From Beijerinckiaceae bacterium (lineage in GTDB: Bacteria; Pseudomonadota; Alphaproteobacteria; Rhizobiales; Beijerinckiaceae), in assembly GCA_027532775.1 (NCBI GenBank), contig JAPZTO010000001.1:948965-1012964 (forward strand): DNA of 64,000 nucleotides. The letters are read 5' to 3'. Below are positions 8,191 through 17,344 of this stretch, piece after piece. The position numbers were made by a program, and so were the translations under genes. The stretch's first letter is position 1, and each line of letters starts with the position of its first letter. Under the pieces are notes generated by a model, which was not told where the DNA came from, searched no databases, and saw only the letters and a program-made list of their open reading frames with translations.

Positions 8191-9156
8191 ATGGAAATCC
8201 GCTGGCTTCAGGATTTTCTGGCGGTGGCGGAAACCGGGAACTTCACCCGGGCCGCGGCGCTGCGGAATACGTCGCAGGCGGCGTTCAGCCGGCGGATCCA
8301 GCAACTGGAATCCTGGTTCGGCGTGCCGCTCATCGACCGGTCGATCCTTCCGACGCAGCTCACCCGCGAGGGCGAGCAGTTCCGCATAATGGCGAGCCGG
8401 CTTCTGGCCGAGATCCTCGATGCCCGGGCTGACCTGCAGGGCATGCCGGACCAGCGGCCGGACCATCTCCGGATCGGTCTGCCCTTCGCGCTGGCCACCG
8501 CGCGTTTTCCGGCCTGGTGGTCGGAATGGGGCCGCGATCTCCGGCTCACCGCCGCGCTCACAGTCGGCAATGTGCATGATCTCGGCATCGGGCTGCTGTC
8601 GGGCGCGACCGAGTTGATGATCTGCTTCCATGCCGCGCAGCAGCCGATCCATCCCGAGCCGGAACGGGTCGATGCGATCGAGATCGAGACCGATTTCCTG
8701 CGTCCCTTCATCAGCCCGGCCTTGCTGCGCCGCGAGGGTTATGCCCTTCCGGGTGAGAAGCAGACACCGTTGCCGCTTCTGATGTATTCAAGCGGGGTTT
8801 ATTTCTCGCGCCTGGTCGATCTGATCATCGAGAATGCCGGCGGCCTCCCCAACGGACACCGGGTCGTCGAGAGCGACATGGCCGATGTGCTCCGGGATAT
8901 GGCGATTGCGGGGCATGGCATTGCCTGGCTGACGGAGAGCACCGTGGCGGCCGGCCCGGCGGATTCGTTGGTGCCGATCGGCGGGGCGCGCTGGTCGATG
9001 CCGCTCTCGGTGATGGCGTTCCGGGATCGGGCCAATCCGAATGCCGCCGTGGCCCGCCTCTGGAGCCTGCTGAGCCGGAAGCGGGTGGGCCCGGCCCAGA
9101 CCCGGTCGCGGCCCAACCTCGTCGCCCTGCGTCCCAGACAAGGGCCATCGCCATGA
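8191..9156 (+). CDS. LysR-family regulator, candidate D-glutamate regulator (DgcR-like)
   Basis: A 321-residue LysR-type transcription factor. Residues 1-60 form the winged helix-turn-helix (MEIRWLQDFLAVAETGNFTR, then AAFSRRIQQLE), and the remainder is the periplasmic-binding-like sensor domain. It is divergent from dgcN-dgcA with two T-N11-A boxes between them and precedes a D-amino-acid aminotransferase gene by 58 bases on the same strand, so it probably controls both directions. A LysR regulator is known to activate dgcN-dgcA with D-glutamate as ligand in marine bacteria; the same job is inferred here. The start at 8191 is the ATG beginning the typical MEIRWL. Confidence 0.85.
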   Translation: MEIRWLQDFLAVAETGNFTRAAALRNTSQAAFSRRIQQLESWFGVPLIDRSILPTQLTREGEQFRIMASRLLAEILDARADLQGMPDQRPDHLRIGLPFALATARFPAWWSEWGRDLRLTAALTVGNVHDLGIGLLSGATELMICFHAAQQPIHPEPERVDAIEIETDFLRPFISPALLRREGYALPGEKQTPLPLLMYSSGVYFSRLVDLIIENAGGLPNGHRVVESDMADVLRDMAIAGHGIAWLTESTVAAGPADSLVPIGGARWSMPLSVMAFRDRANPNAAVARLWSLLSRKRVGPAQTRSRPNLVALRPRQGPSP

Positions 9157-9214
9157 CCTGCCCTCCATTCCGGATCGTCTGCCTCACCAATCCCGCCTGC
9201 CCGAAGGACCTGCC

Positions 9215-10102
9215 ATGACCCGCCCGCACGCCCCCCGCATCGTCTATGTCAACGGGGCTTTCCTGCCCTTCGAGGAAGCCCGGATCCCGATCATGGATCG
9301 CGGCTTCCTGTTCGGCGACGGCATCTATGAGGTGACGGCCGTGCTGGAGGGACGGCTGATCGACAACGACCCGCATCTCCTCCGGCTTGACCGCTCCCTC
9401 GCAGGGATCGGGATCCGCAACCCCTATTCGCTGGCGGAATGGACGACCATCCAGCGCCAGTTGATGCGCGACAACGCGCTCGAGGAGGGGCTCATCTATA
9501 TCGAGGTGACCCGGGGCGTCTACGAGCGCGAATTCACCTGCCCGCCGGATATTCCGCCGACAGTGGTGATGTTCACCCAGGTCAAGCCCGTCCGGGACAA
9601 CCCCAACCTGACGCGGGGCGCGGCGATCATCACCGTGCCGGATCTCCGCTGGGCCCGGCGTGACATCAAGTCCACCGCCCTGCTTGCGCAGGTGCTGGCC
9701 AAGCAGGAGGCCAAGGCCGCCGGCGTGGCGGAGGCATGGATGGTGGAGGACGGCTTCGTCACGGAGGGCGCCTCCTCGACGGCCTTCCTCGTGACCGAGA
9801 ATGACGAGATCGTCACCCGGCCGCTGTCACAGGCTGTCCTGCCCGGCATCACCCGGATGGCCATCATCGAGGTGGCCAAGGCCATGGGGCTGCGGCTTGT
9901 CGAGCGACCTTTCGCCGTCGAGGAAATCGCGACGGCGCGCGAGGCCTTCTTCACCAGCGCCTCGACCATCGCCATGCCCGTGGTGCAGGTTGATGGCCGG
10001 CAGGTCGGGGGAGGCCAGCCGGGGCCGGTGGTGCGGGCCCTGCGCGAACGCTACCTCGCCGCGGTGATGGAACAGCCGCGCGAGGATGCCCGCCAGTCCT
10101 AG
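9215..10102 (+). CDS. dat: D-amino-acid aminotransferase (class IV PLP enzyme)
   Basis: Cytoplasmic class IV aminotransferase of 295 residues, close to the usual length. It has the MDRGFLFGDGIYEV entry typical of D-alanine aminotransferase, the PLP lysine in RDIKSTALL (about residue 151), the phosphate-binding EGASSTAFLV segment, and SASTIAMPV near the C-terminus. It would move the amino group between D-amino acids and 2-oxo acids, for example D-alanine and D-glutamate, and so links to the DgcN/DgcA route. It follows the LysR gene in the same direction. Its TAG stop overlaps the convergent transketolase stop inside a shared CTAG. A branched-chain aminotransferase is less likely given the RGFLFGDGIYE and DIKS motifs. 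Confidence 0.85.
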   Translation: MTRPHAPRIVYVNGAFLPFEEARIPIMDRGFLFGDGIYEVTAVLEGRLIDNDPHLLRLDRSLAGIGIRNPYSLAEWTTIQRQLMRDNALEEGLIYIEVTRGVYEREFTCPPDIPPTVVMFTQVKPVRDNPNLTRGAAIITVPDLRWARRDIKSTALLAQVLAKQEAKAAGVAEAWMVEDGFVTEGASSTAFLVTENDEIVTRPLSQAVLPGITRMAIIEVAKAMGLRLVERPFAVEEIATAREAFFTSASTIAMPVVQVDGRQVGGGQPGPVVRALRERYLAAVMEQPREDARQS

Positions 10103-12099
10103 CCAAGGCGTTTCCGCGCCTCGGCGGCCACAGCCTCGGCGGTGATGCCGAAATGGCGGTAGAGCGCCTCTGCCGGGCCGGAAGCGCCGAAGCCCGTCAT
10201 GCCGACAAAGCCGCCTTCCTCGCCGATCCAGCGCTCCCAGCCGAATTTCACCGCCGCCTCGACGGCAACGCGAACCGTGCCGGGGCCGAGCACCGCCTGC
10301 CGGTACGCGCGGTCCTGTGCCTCGAACAGGCTCCAGCAGGGCATGGAAATGGCGGCGGTGCCGATGCCTTCCGCCTCGAGCATGGCCCGGGCTGCCATCG
10401 CAATCTGCACTTCCGAGCCGGTCGAGAGCAGGGTGACGCGGCGCGGGCCTGCCCCGGCCTCGGCGAGGATATAGGCGCCGCGCGCCGAACGGTTTTCCGG
10501 GCCGCCATCGCGGCGAAGCTGCGGCAGGCTCTGCCGGGCAAAGACCAGCGAGACCGGGCCGGTGCGGTGCTCCAGCGCGATCTCCCAGGATTCCGCCGCC
10601 TCCACGGCATCGCAGGGGCGGAGCACCAGCATGTTCGGCATGGCCCGGAGCGAGGCGATGATTTCGACCGGCTGGTGGGTCGGCCCGTTCTTGCCGATGC
10701 CGATGGAATCATGGCTGAAAACGAAACGGACGGGCAGGCCCATCAGCGCCGCCATCCGCATGGCCGGCCGCTCGTAATCCGAGAAGGGCAGGTAGGTTAC
10801 GGCCAGCGGGATGAAGCCACCATGCGCCGCCATGCCATTGGCCAACGCGCCCATGGCATGTTCGCGTACGCCACAATGGATGTAGCGGCCAGCCGGATCT
10901 TCCGCCGTGAAGGCCACGAGCTGGCGCTTGTGGTTGGTTGGAGCCTCGAGATCGGCGCAACCCGTTACCATCTCGGGCAGGACATCATAGAGTGCACCGG
11001 CGATCGTGCCGGAAGCGGCGATCGAGAATTCCGGCTGGCCGGCGGAGGCTGCCTCGGCCTTGAGCCGGAGCAGCGCCTCGCGCCAGCCCGGCTGCAGCCG
11101 GCCCTCGGTGCGGCGGGTGAACTCTTCCCGCAAGGGCGCGGGGGCTAGGTCGAGCCGGGCCTGCCAGTGGCGTGATGCCTCGGCACCACGAAGCCCGGTT
11201 GCGCGCCAGGCCTCCGCGACGGGGGCGGGAATGTCGAAGCTGCCTCCCTCCCAGCCGAACCGGGCCGCCATCGCGGCGCGATCCTCGGAAAAGAGCTTGC
11301 CGGAATGCCCTCCGCGCTGGCCCTCCAGCCGCGGCACGCCACGGGCAATCACCGTGCGGCAGGCGATCATTGAGGGCCGGGGATCGGCCTTGGCCGCCGT
11401 GATGGCTGCATCGATGGCTGCCATGTCATGGCCGTCGATCTCCACCACATGCCAGCCGGCCACACGAAAGCGCTCGGCGACATTCTCGGAAATCGAGAGC
11501 GCGGTGGCCCCGTCATCGGTGATGGCATTGTCGTCCCAGAAGAAGGTGAGATGGCCCAGCCGGAGATGGCCAGCCAGCTGGATCACCTCCTGCCCCACAC
11601 CTTCCTGCAGGCAGCCATCGCCCACAAAGGCCCAGGTCCGGTGGTTGACGAGATCCCCGCCGAACCTGGCGCGGAGATGGGCCTCGGCAATCGCCATGCC
11701 GAGGGCATTTGCGATGCCCTGGCCCAGCGGACCAGTTGTCGTCTCGATCCCGGCCGGCGGGTCATATTCGGGATGGCCGGCGCAGGGCGAGCCCAGCTCG
11801 CGGAAGCGCTTCACCGCGTCCAGCGAGATGTGGTGATAGCCCGAGAGATGGAGCAGCGCGTAGAGCAGCATCGAGCCGTGGCCGTTCGACAGGACCACGC
11901 GGTCGCGGTCGGGCCAGAGCGGGTTGGCGGGGTCGAAGCGGAGATGCCGGGCATAGAGCACGGTGGCGATCTCCGCCATGCCGAGCGGCACGCCCTGATG
12001 CCCCTCGCCCGCCGCAAGAATCGCATCGACCGCGAGGAAGCGGATGGCATGCGCCATGGCCTCGGAGGGGAGGGAACGGGCATCCGGCTGGGGCTTCAT
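10099..12099 (-). CDS. tkt: Transketolase
   Basis: Full-length transketolase, 666 residues, transferring two-carbon units between ketoses and aldoses in the pentose phosphate or Calvin pathway with thiamine diphosphate. Motifs in order: GHQGVPLGMAEI near the N-terminus, a GHGSMLLYALLHLSGY substrate/TPP region, TTGPLGQGIANALGMA, the TPP motif GDGCLQEGVGQE, and in the pyrimidine-binding domain REHAMGALANGMA and SHDSIGIGKNGPTHQP. The ATG at 12099 matches the usual N-terminus; a longer frame upstream reaches the island end and is not conserved. GHQG and GCLQEG are slight departures from the canonical GHPG and GCLMEG, so it may be a paralogue. The island insertion separated it from tRNA-Leu, whose terminator copy lies just upstream. 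Confidence 0.9.
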   Translation of the reverse strand: MKPQPDARSLPSEAMAHAIRFLAVDAILAAGEGHQGVPLGMAEIATVLYARHLRFDPANPLWPDRDRVVLSNGHGSMLLYALLHLSGYHHISLDAVKRFRELGSPCAGHPEYDPPAGIETTTGPLGQGIANALGMAIAEAHLRARFGGDLVNHRTWAFVGDGCLQEGVGQEVIQLAGHLRLGHLTFFWDDNAITDDGATALSISENVAERFRVAGWHVVEIDGHDMAAIDAAITAAKADPRPSMIACRTVIARGVPRLEGQRGGHSGKLFSEDRAAMAARFGWEGGSFDIPAPVAEAWRATGLRGAEASRHWQARLDLAPAPLREEFTRRTEGRLQPGWREALLRLKAEAASAGQPEFSIAASGTIAGALYDVLPEMVTGCADLEAPTNHKRQLVAFTAEDPAGRYIHCGVREHAMGALANGMAAHGGFIPLAVTYLPFSDYERPAMRMAALMGLPVRFVFSHDSIGIGKNGPTHQPVEIIASLRAMPNMLVLRPCDAVEAAESWEIALEHRTGPVSLVFARQSLPQLRRDGGPENRSARGAYILAEAGAGPRRVTLLSTGSEVQIAMAARAMLEAEGIGTAAISMPCWSLFEAQDRAYRQAVLGPGTVRVAVEAAVKFGWERWIGEEGGFVGMTGFGASGPAEALYRHFGITAEAVAAEARKRLG

Positions 12100-12251
12100 G
12101 CGTATCCTCGGCGTAGAGGCCGGAAGTTGGGCTCCCGCCGGCGGCAGGGCCATGGCCTTTCCTGTTGCCGTATCGTGCAACCCGGATTCGCCGAGAACAA
12201 GGGTCTTCGAGACCCGGCAGGGCGATGATGCGCGCCGCTGCTGCAAACGGG

Positions 12252-12336
12252 CCCCAAACAGCAAAAAACCGGCCTTTCGGGCCGGTTTTTGGGTACTAAC
12301 GGTTGGTGCCGAAAGTCAATTTGGTGCCAGGAGAGG
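12252..12336. repeat. Left attachment-site repeat (attL) of the genomic island
   Basis: These 85 bases are a near-perfect direct copy of 28916-29001, differing by one substitution in the T-run and one missing C. The copy contains the tRNA-Leu terminator hairpin, a downstream spacer, and the last 15-16 bases of the tRNA 3' end, ending GGTGCCAGGAGAGG. Identity stops there, which places the crossover in or next to the tRNA 3' end. It marks the island's left border. Confidence 0.88.
12263..12290. terminator. Copy of the tRNA-Leu terminator in attL
   Basis: An A-run, CCGGCC, five-base loop, GGCCGG and T-run give a bidirectional rho-independent hairpin. It is the duplicate of the one at 28927-28955 and lies upstream of the transketolase gene, insulating it from the island. 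Confidence 0.8.
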
Positions 12337-12750
12337 CAACGAATGATTGCTCTAAAATTCTGATTTCAAACCCAAGTTTTCCTAAGCAGTTTGATTGAGG
12401 CCCACATTTTGGCCCACAAAATTTATGGTTGCCGGCGAAAATCGGCGAACATTAGCGGTCGTCGAGTTCTTAAGCAGAGTTGCAGGGAGGTCACACAAGG
12501 GGTGCTCGCCGGATGGGAGCTCGGAAGCAAAGGTTTGGGACGGTCCGCTTCGCGCCCCCATTCCCGTCGTTCAGGCAAACTTTGCCTGCGCTTGAAAGCA
12601 GACTTTGCGGCTCGACAACGGACACGACCGCGTCGCTGCCTCGTTACAGACGTTCGAACGGTGCGCCTTTAGCTTGCTTAAACTGACGGGCAGGGAAGTT
12701 TCCGCGCTTGGGGCGCGCTGTAGGCGTGGAACGCGCGTGCGGTCGAAATA
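12337..12750. other. Non-coding left end of the island
   Basis: About 410 bases lie between attL and the stop of hamB. Apart from the GGCCCACA pair at 12398-12420, no gene is supported: the short open frames here lack family resemblance and overlap one another. Confidence 0.5.
12398..12420. repeat. Candidate integrase arm-type sites, left end
   Basis: Two GGCCCACA motifs start at 12399 and 12411, 12 bases apart. The 23-base block matches 28854-28876 at the other end in 21 of 23 positions. Placement 60-80 bases inside attL fits arm-type binding sites of a tyrosine integrase. Confidence 0.6.
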
Positions 12751-15700
12751 CTACGCGTTTGGCTCCTGCCAAGCGGCCTCGCCGCGGCCAATACGGAATA
12801 TCTGTGTTGTCTGTCGATCAGCGGAAAAACTGACATGCATCAGGCTCGGCGTATGCTGTCGAAGCCTGTGTCGGATCGAGGTGATGTGGCGATAGTCCGG
12901 TGTTGCAACGGAAACCGCGCCGCTGTTAGCGTCAATCTCTATCCGTCCTGGAATATCAGGATCGACCAAGGTCGGGATCGGACCGTTGAGGCGCCAGTCC
13001 TGCGCCTCCCACTTTACTGTTCCGCCAATGAGAGCATCTTCTCGGAACTTCTTCCAAACTGAGGCGGTCATCAGCGTCGGCCAATCTGGCTGATCGGTCA
13101 AAGCTGCAATCTGGTTGCTTGCAAGCCATTGGTTCATTTCCGCCACCGTGACAAATGCGGGCCTAGTGTCGCGTATAGCGGTCATGGCGGCGACGCGTGA
13201 CGGTAGGCCATTCCTGATCAACATCGCCATCATCGCCTGCGGAACGCCTGTCTCAAGTGTCGCGGCCGCGCTTCCCTCAATCATCTCGGACTCACCGCCA
13301 TTGGCGCGCCGCCGCATTCGGATGGCTTCGATCGCCCACACCAGGCGGTAGACGAACGCGTCCTCAACGACGCGCATTTTGTCCACGCCAAAGGCTACGA
13401 CGTCTACGCCGCCAAGCCAGGAGCGAAGCAGATCTTCCCAATTGGCTGGGAGGTCCTCGTCAGGTCGGAACGGACGTATCGCGAAGAGATGCCGCCCCAT
13501 GGCTGCTAAGGACGCGCTCAACACATCTAGGTTCCCGCCAAGCGCGGCGCCGTCCGCTTGGTCGAGAAGTGCGGTCAACTCGTCCGCGACGGCGTCGATA
13601 GCAAGCCCGGACTCAAGACCAATCCCCATAGCGAACGTCGCTCGCCTCTGCGCCGGTGTCGACTTGTTCCAGATCAGCCGCGCCCGTGCCTGTAGGAGCC
13701 AAAGTTCGTCGTTCCGCAGCTGCGGCGCCAGTCGCGCGATTTGACGCGACCACAACGAACCGGTCAAAGCTTCGTCGAGAAGGCGGGGAAGGTCGACGCT
13801 CTCGGCGTCGAGCGCTTCGACGAGACCGAACACAGTCGCATCGAGCTTCTCGATCAGGCTTTCAATCGTCTCGGTGTCGCCCGCTTGATCCGGCGGGAAC
13901 CACGCCGGCTGCGAGTTGGCTAGGTATTCCATCGCGTCAGCGCGCATGAACATGTTCACGCGCCGCAGGCGGTTCAGCACCTCCGCTACGATGGTGATGA
14001 TGCCGCTCAGCAGCGCCCGCGCCTTTGCTGACCGAACAAGATCGCGCCATGCCTGAAGCCGCCACTCTTCGGGCTCGTACATGACATGAAGGATTAGCCC
14101 CTCGAGGTCGACGAAGGCGCGACCCGCGCGACCTGCCACGTTCGCAAACTCCTCCCCGGACAACGGGATGCCGGCCCGGTACAAGTTCGGAATCAGAAGC
14201 ACTGCGGCATTTAGGTTCAAACCCTGTGCGAGCGTCGGCGATGCGATCGTCACCCTCAATATTCCAGCCGAAAGCAGCGCTTCGACCTCGCGCAGGAAAG
14301 GCCCGGGCAGTCGGCCGTGATGGATGGCCACGCCGAGCCGCAGACACTGCACAGCAGGATGGTTTTCACCCAGCCATTCCCGGCCGATGGCCATGGCGCG
14401 CTCTACCTGGCCTTCATCATCGAGAAGAGCCGGCAGATAGCCGCGACGGTTGAGATCGACGATCGCTTCTGCATACCCCTCCACATGATCGCGCTGCGTG
14501 CAGAAGACAAGCGAACGTTTCCCCTGCACAGAGAACTTCCAGGCAGCCGCAAGCGTCAGTTCCCTCGTGTTGCGAGGGAAGGGCGTACGACGTGGTCGCC
14601 GAGCGGGCTCTTCTTGTACAAAATGCCGAATGAAGGGACCTCTAGCCTCGAGGTCGAAGCTCAGTCGAGCGGAATGTCCCATCCAAGCGAGAGTTCCGAA
14701 GCGCTGACGCGTGGGTCGCCAACTCGATTGGATCGGAGCACCCGGAGTGTCGCTGCGGATCCAGGAATTGAGGTCGTTGAGCTGATCACCTTCGGGCAGA
14801 ATAGCGGAAAGACAAACGATCCGACGCGCGGCATTGTCGGGACGACGAAGCAGCCTTTGAACAAGGTTTTCGAATCTGATCTCACGCTCGCTCGGGCCGA
14901 TCAGATGGCCTTCATCCAACACGACCAGCCCGATATCGTCGATAATCGACGCATCGTTTCGCAAAGCGAAGTCCAGCTTCTCGGGCGTGGCGATGACAAT
15001 GTTCCGCGACCGTAGGGCGTCCTCATCACCAAGCGCCGCGCCACTCGCGCCGTATAGAGATGAGACCGTAAACCCGAGGCTGCCGAACGTCTTCCGGAAA
15101 GACCTTTCGGTCTGCGCCGAGAGCGCACGCAACGGTGTGACGATCAGCACGCGACGTCCGAGCGACAGGGTCATGAGGGCAGCGATTTCTGCGATCCTAG
15201 TTTTCCCCGCGCTCGTAGGAAGCGCGACGACCAGATCGTCGGTCATATCTGTCGCCCGGCGAGCTGCTTCTGTCTGGGAAGGCCAGAGCTCGACCTCGGC
15301 AATCGCGCGACTGTAGAGCTCGCCGACAAAAAGCCGCCTGAGCGCTGCGTAGTTCTCCGATCCGGGCGGGCCTTCGACCGGGAGAACCTGATGGAGGCTG
15401 CTCGACCAAAGATCATCGATCAGATTGAGCGCGATGCGCGCCATCCACCACATGGAAACGGATCCGGCATTTCCGGCGAGGGAGACGGCGCGCTGGAGCA
15501 GGGATCGCGCCTCCTCGATAAGCACGGCCATGCCTGTTTGAAGTCCGAAATCGAAGAAGGCCAGCGCGCGGTAAACGGTTGAGGTCAGCACAATCTGGAT
15601 GACGTCGTCAGGATCGATCTCGCCCTGTTGAGCGAGTTGGACAACTTGTTGGTCGCTGTTGACAGGATTGCGGAGCCAGCCCCGCGATCGCGCACTCAAG

Positions 15701-16158
15701 GTCGTGAGGTCTCGCAGGATCAGCAGCGCGATCGCTTCCTCGACCGGTGAAAAGTTGGGATCTTCCGGTCGTTGCGCAATCAAGGAAAACGCCAAAGCGG
15801 AGTATCCCGCCAGATGATACCCTGCTGCTCCCGCAATTCGGTAAAATCCCCTCATAACGTCATTGGGCAATCCATTCTGAACGAGCGCCTCGAGTGTATT
15901 GCCCGCCTGTACAAAGCCGCGCCGCCATACCTCCGGCTCACCGTTTGCCTCACGAAGCGCCATCGCCGCTCGCAAAAGCGACAGCCCGTACTCGGCGAGA
16001 TCGGTATCGATGGTATCGCCGAATGGCGGCGCATCTTCGGGCAAAAGGCCCTCACGGCGGATGATTGCCCTCGCTTCTCCGCGGGCGCGCAACCGTCCAC
16101 GCGCCCCATCAGCCGTCACAGCATTCAGAAATATCGTCAGCTCCTCAACCGATTCCAA
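12751..16158 (-). CDS. hamB: Hachiman-type defence helicase HamB
   Basis: A 1135-residue superfamily 2 helicase. Motifs: Walker A PTSAGKT (314-320), motif Ia TPLRALSAQ, DEGH box (415-418), motif III LSAIL (450-454), QGLNLNAA, and motif VI NVAGRAGR (673-680). The N-terminal 290 residues and the C-terminal 450 residues have no recognised motif. In Hachiman systems HamB pairs with the nuclease HamA and translocates on DNA, releasing HamA when DNA is damaged or invaded. hamA lies immediately upstream on the same strand, with its stop 14 bases inside this gene, so the two are co-translated. The gene sits on an island, as defence systems often do. A general repair helicase is possible, but the DUF1837-type partner makes Hachiman (or the similar AbpAB) much more likely. 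Confidence 0.85.
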   Translation of the reverse strand: MESVEELTIFLNAVTADGARGRLRARGEARAIIRREGLLPEDAPPFGDTIDTDLAEYGLSLLRAAMALREANGEPEVWRRGFVQAGNTLEALVQNGLPNDVMRGFYRIAGAAGYHLAGYSALAFSLIAQRPEDPNFSPVEEAIALLILRDLTTLSARSRGWLRNPVNSDQQVVQLAQQGEIDPDDVIQIVLTSTVYRALAFFDFGLQTGMAVLIEEARSLLQRAVSLAGNAGSVSMWWMARIALNLIDDLWSSSLHQVLPVEGPPGSENYAALRRLFVGELYSRAIAEVELWPSQTEAARRATDMTDDLVVALPTSAGKTRIAEIAALMTLSLGRRVLIVTPLRALSAQTERSFRKTFGSLGFTVSSLYGASGAALGDEDALRSRNIVIATPEKLDFALRNDASIIDDIGLVVLDEGHLIGPSEREIRFENLVQRLLRRPDNAARRIVCLSAILPEGDQLNDLNSWIRSDTPGAPIQSSWRPTRQRFGTLAWMGHSARLSFDLEARGPFIRHFVQEEPARRPRRTPFPRNTRELTLAAAWKFSVQGKRSLVFCTQRDHVEGYAEAIVDLNRRGYLPALLDDEGQVERAMAIGREWLGENHPAVQCLRLGVAIHHGRLPGPFLREVEALLSAGILRVTIASPTLAQGLNLNAAVLLIPNLYRAGIPLSGEEFANVAGRAGRAFVDLEGLILHVMYEPEEWRLQAWRDLVRSAKARALLSGIITIVAEVLNRLRRVNMFMRADAMEYLANSQPAWFPPDQAGDTETIESLIEKLDATVFGLVEALDAESVDLPRLLDEALTGSLWSRQIARLAPQLRNDELWLLQARARLIWNKSTPAQRRATFAMGIGLESGLAIDAVADELTALLDQADGAALGGNLDVLSASLAAMGRHLFAIRPFRPDEDLPANWEDLLRSWLGGVDVVAFGVDKMRVVEDAFVYRLVWAIEAIRMRRRANGGESEMIEGSAAATLETGVPQAMMAMLIRNGLPSRVAAMTAIRDTRPAFVTVAEMNQWLASNQIAALTDQPDWPTLMTASVWKKFREDALIGGTVKWEAQDWRLNGPIPTLVDPDIPGRIEIDANSGAVSVATPDYRHITSIRHRLRQHTPSLMHVSFSADRQTTQIFRIGRGEAAWQEPNA

Positions 16159-16963
16159 TGGCGAGTGCTCCCTCGTACGTCACCCGAATGAAGTTCTGAT
16201 GGTCCTCGATGCGAAGATGAACGACCGTCTGGCCCCGATCTGCACCGGCGGCCTGAAGGTCCACTTCAAGGGCGCGCGGCGCGGCATTGCCCGATAGGGT
16301 GAAGATCGCGTGATCGATACGCGCGGCGGGTACGGCGCGGTTGGCAACCTCATTGCGGATCGTCCGGCCCAGCTGAGTTCCATGACCCTCGACTTCCATC
16401 AACCGATCGGCAACGAAGAGTAGCGACGTGGCGGTAGGCCTGCCGCCGTCGCGGGACAACGCAGCGCGAGCCTCGGCGATGGCGGCGGCGGCGAGATTTG
16501 CCCGACTTTTTGCTTCACCCTTCAGCAGGCCGAGCTCGCCGTCGGCGCCGAGGCGCACACCGATGAAGTCATCGCCGCGCAGCGCCATTTCGCGACCGTC
16601 CTTGTAGCGCAGCCTGCGGACTGGAACAGAGTAGCCGAGATGCTGCTCGACGAGTTCACTGGCAAGTATCTCGCCAAGCTCTCCGGATCGCGCTCGGGCA
16701 GCCCGCGGCAATCGCTCTGCCAGCAATGCGGCCGCCCCCGCGTACCCTAGAGCTGCGATGTCTTCGGCCACTCGCTGCATGTCGTCATAGTGAGAGCGCA
16801 CAAGATTGGGCAGGCGCCCGGCGATGGCGGCTCTGCCGTTTTGTCTCTCTGTGTATTTGAGCAAGCGCTTTCGACCATTTTGGTTGGCTTCGCACTCGCA
16901 CCATTCGTCGAAAAGCGACATAGCCTTCGCCAATTCCCCTGCAGACCTGCCTAGTGTGGTCAC
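16145..16963 (-). CDS. hamA: Hachiman-type nuclease HamA (DUF1837)
   Basis: A 272-residue protein resembling DUF1837, the effector nuclease of Hachiman and AbpAB defence systems. The C-terminal two thirds have the PD-(D/E)xK-like order: GELGEILASELV with Glu98, then RYKDGREMALRGDDF with Asp131/Asp132, then GEAKSR with Glu150 and Lys152. In characterised systems HamA is held inactive by HamB and degrades DNA nonspecifically after release. It is the first gene of the pair and overlaps hamB by 14 bases. The first 90 residues contain no motif I can name. The start at 16963 gives the family's usual length; an alternative Met lies at residue 15. The assignment rests on motif order and partner, not on a database comparison. 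Confidence 0.82.
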   Translation of the reverse strand: MTTLGRSAGELAKAMSLFDEWCECEANQNGRKRLLKYTERQNGRAAIAGRLPNLVRSHYDDMQRVAEDIAALGYAGAAALLAERLPRAARARSGELGEILASELVEQHLGYSVPVRRLRYKDGREMALRGDDFIGVRLGADGELGLLKGEAKSRANLAAAAIAEARAALSRDGGRPTATSLLFVADRLMEVEGHGTQLGRTIRNEVANRAVPAARIDHAIFTLSGNAAPRALEVDLQAAGADRGQTVVHLRIEDHQNFIRVTYEGALAIGIG

Positions 16964-17344
16964 TTAAACTGCCTCAACAGCACCTCCCCAGTCGAGGTCA
17001 ATTCTTCGACCTATCTTCTACCCTCAGGATCTAGAGGCCGTCTCCGCTGTCGCGGTGGAAGAAAGTAAGGTTTGACAAGCGTTCAGCAATTCTGCTTGCC
17101 GGCTTTATTGGATATCATTCACAGCGATGAACGACGGCAATCGTGTCGCAAGCGGACAAGCAAACATTGCCTGACGAGTCTGCCGCTGAGCGGTAGCTTA
17201 TCCCCACGCGGTCGCCAGAACCGGACGGGCAGCGAACGGCCCCCAAATCGGACGATGCCTCGTTACCGGAGCGTGCCTTTTCTCAGTTTTGCATTCTGGC
17301 GCGCTGAATGACGGCTTTGGGGCCGTTTGCGGTCTGGCGGCTTT
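16964..17344. other. Intergenic region upstream of hamA
   Basis: This stretch of about 380 bases must hold the hamA promoter (minus). No conserved coding frame was seen; a short plus-strand frame at 17072-17311 has no recognisable features. Confidence 0.45.

Noticed and set aside
12320..12336. Second tRNA-Leu copy at attL
   Set aside because: Only the last 15-16 bases of the tRNA are duplicated there, so no tRNA can form.
12391..12895. Several overlapping short plus-strand frames at the left end of the island
   Set aside because: No conserved motif or ribosome-binding site; they overlap each other and the end of hamB.
17072..17311. 79-codon frame between hamA and the IS remnant
   Set aside because: No recognisable feature and biased composition; more likely non-coding.
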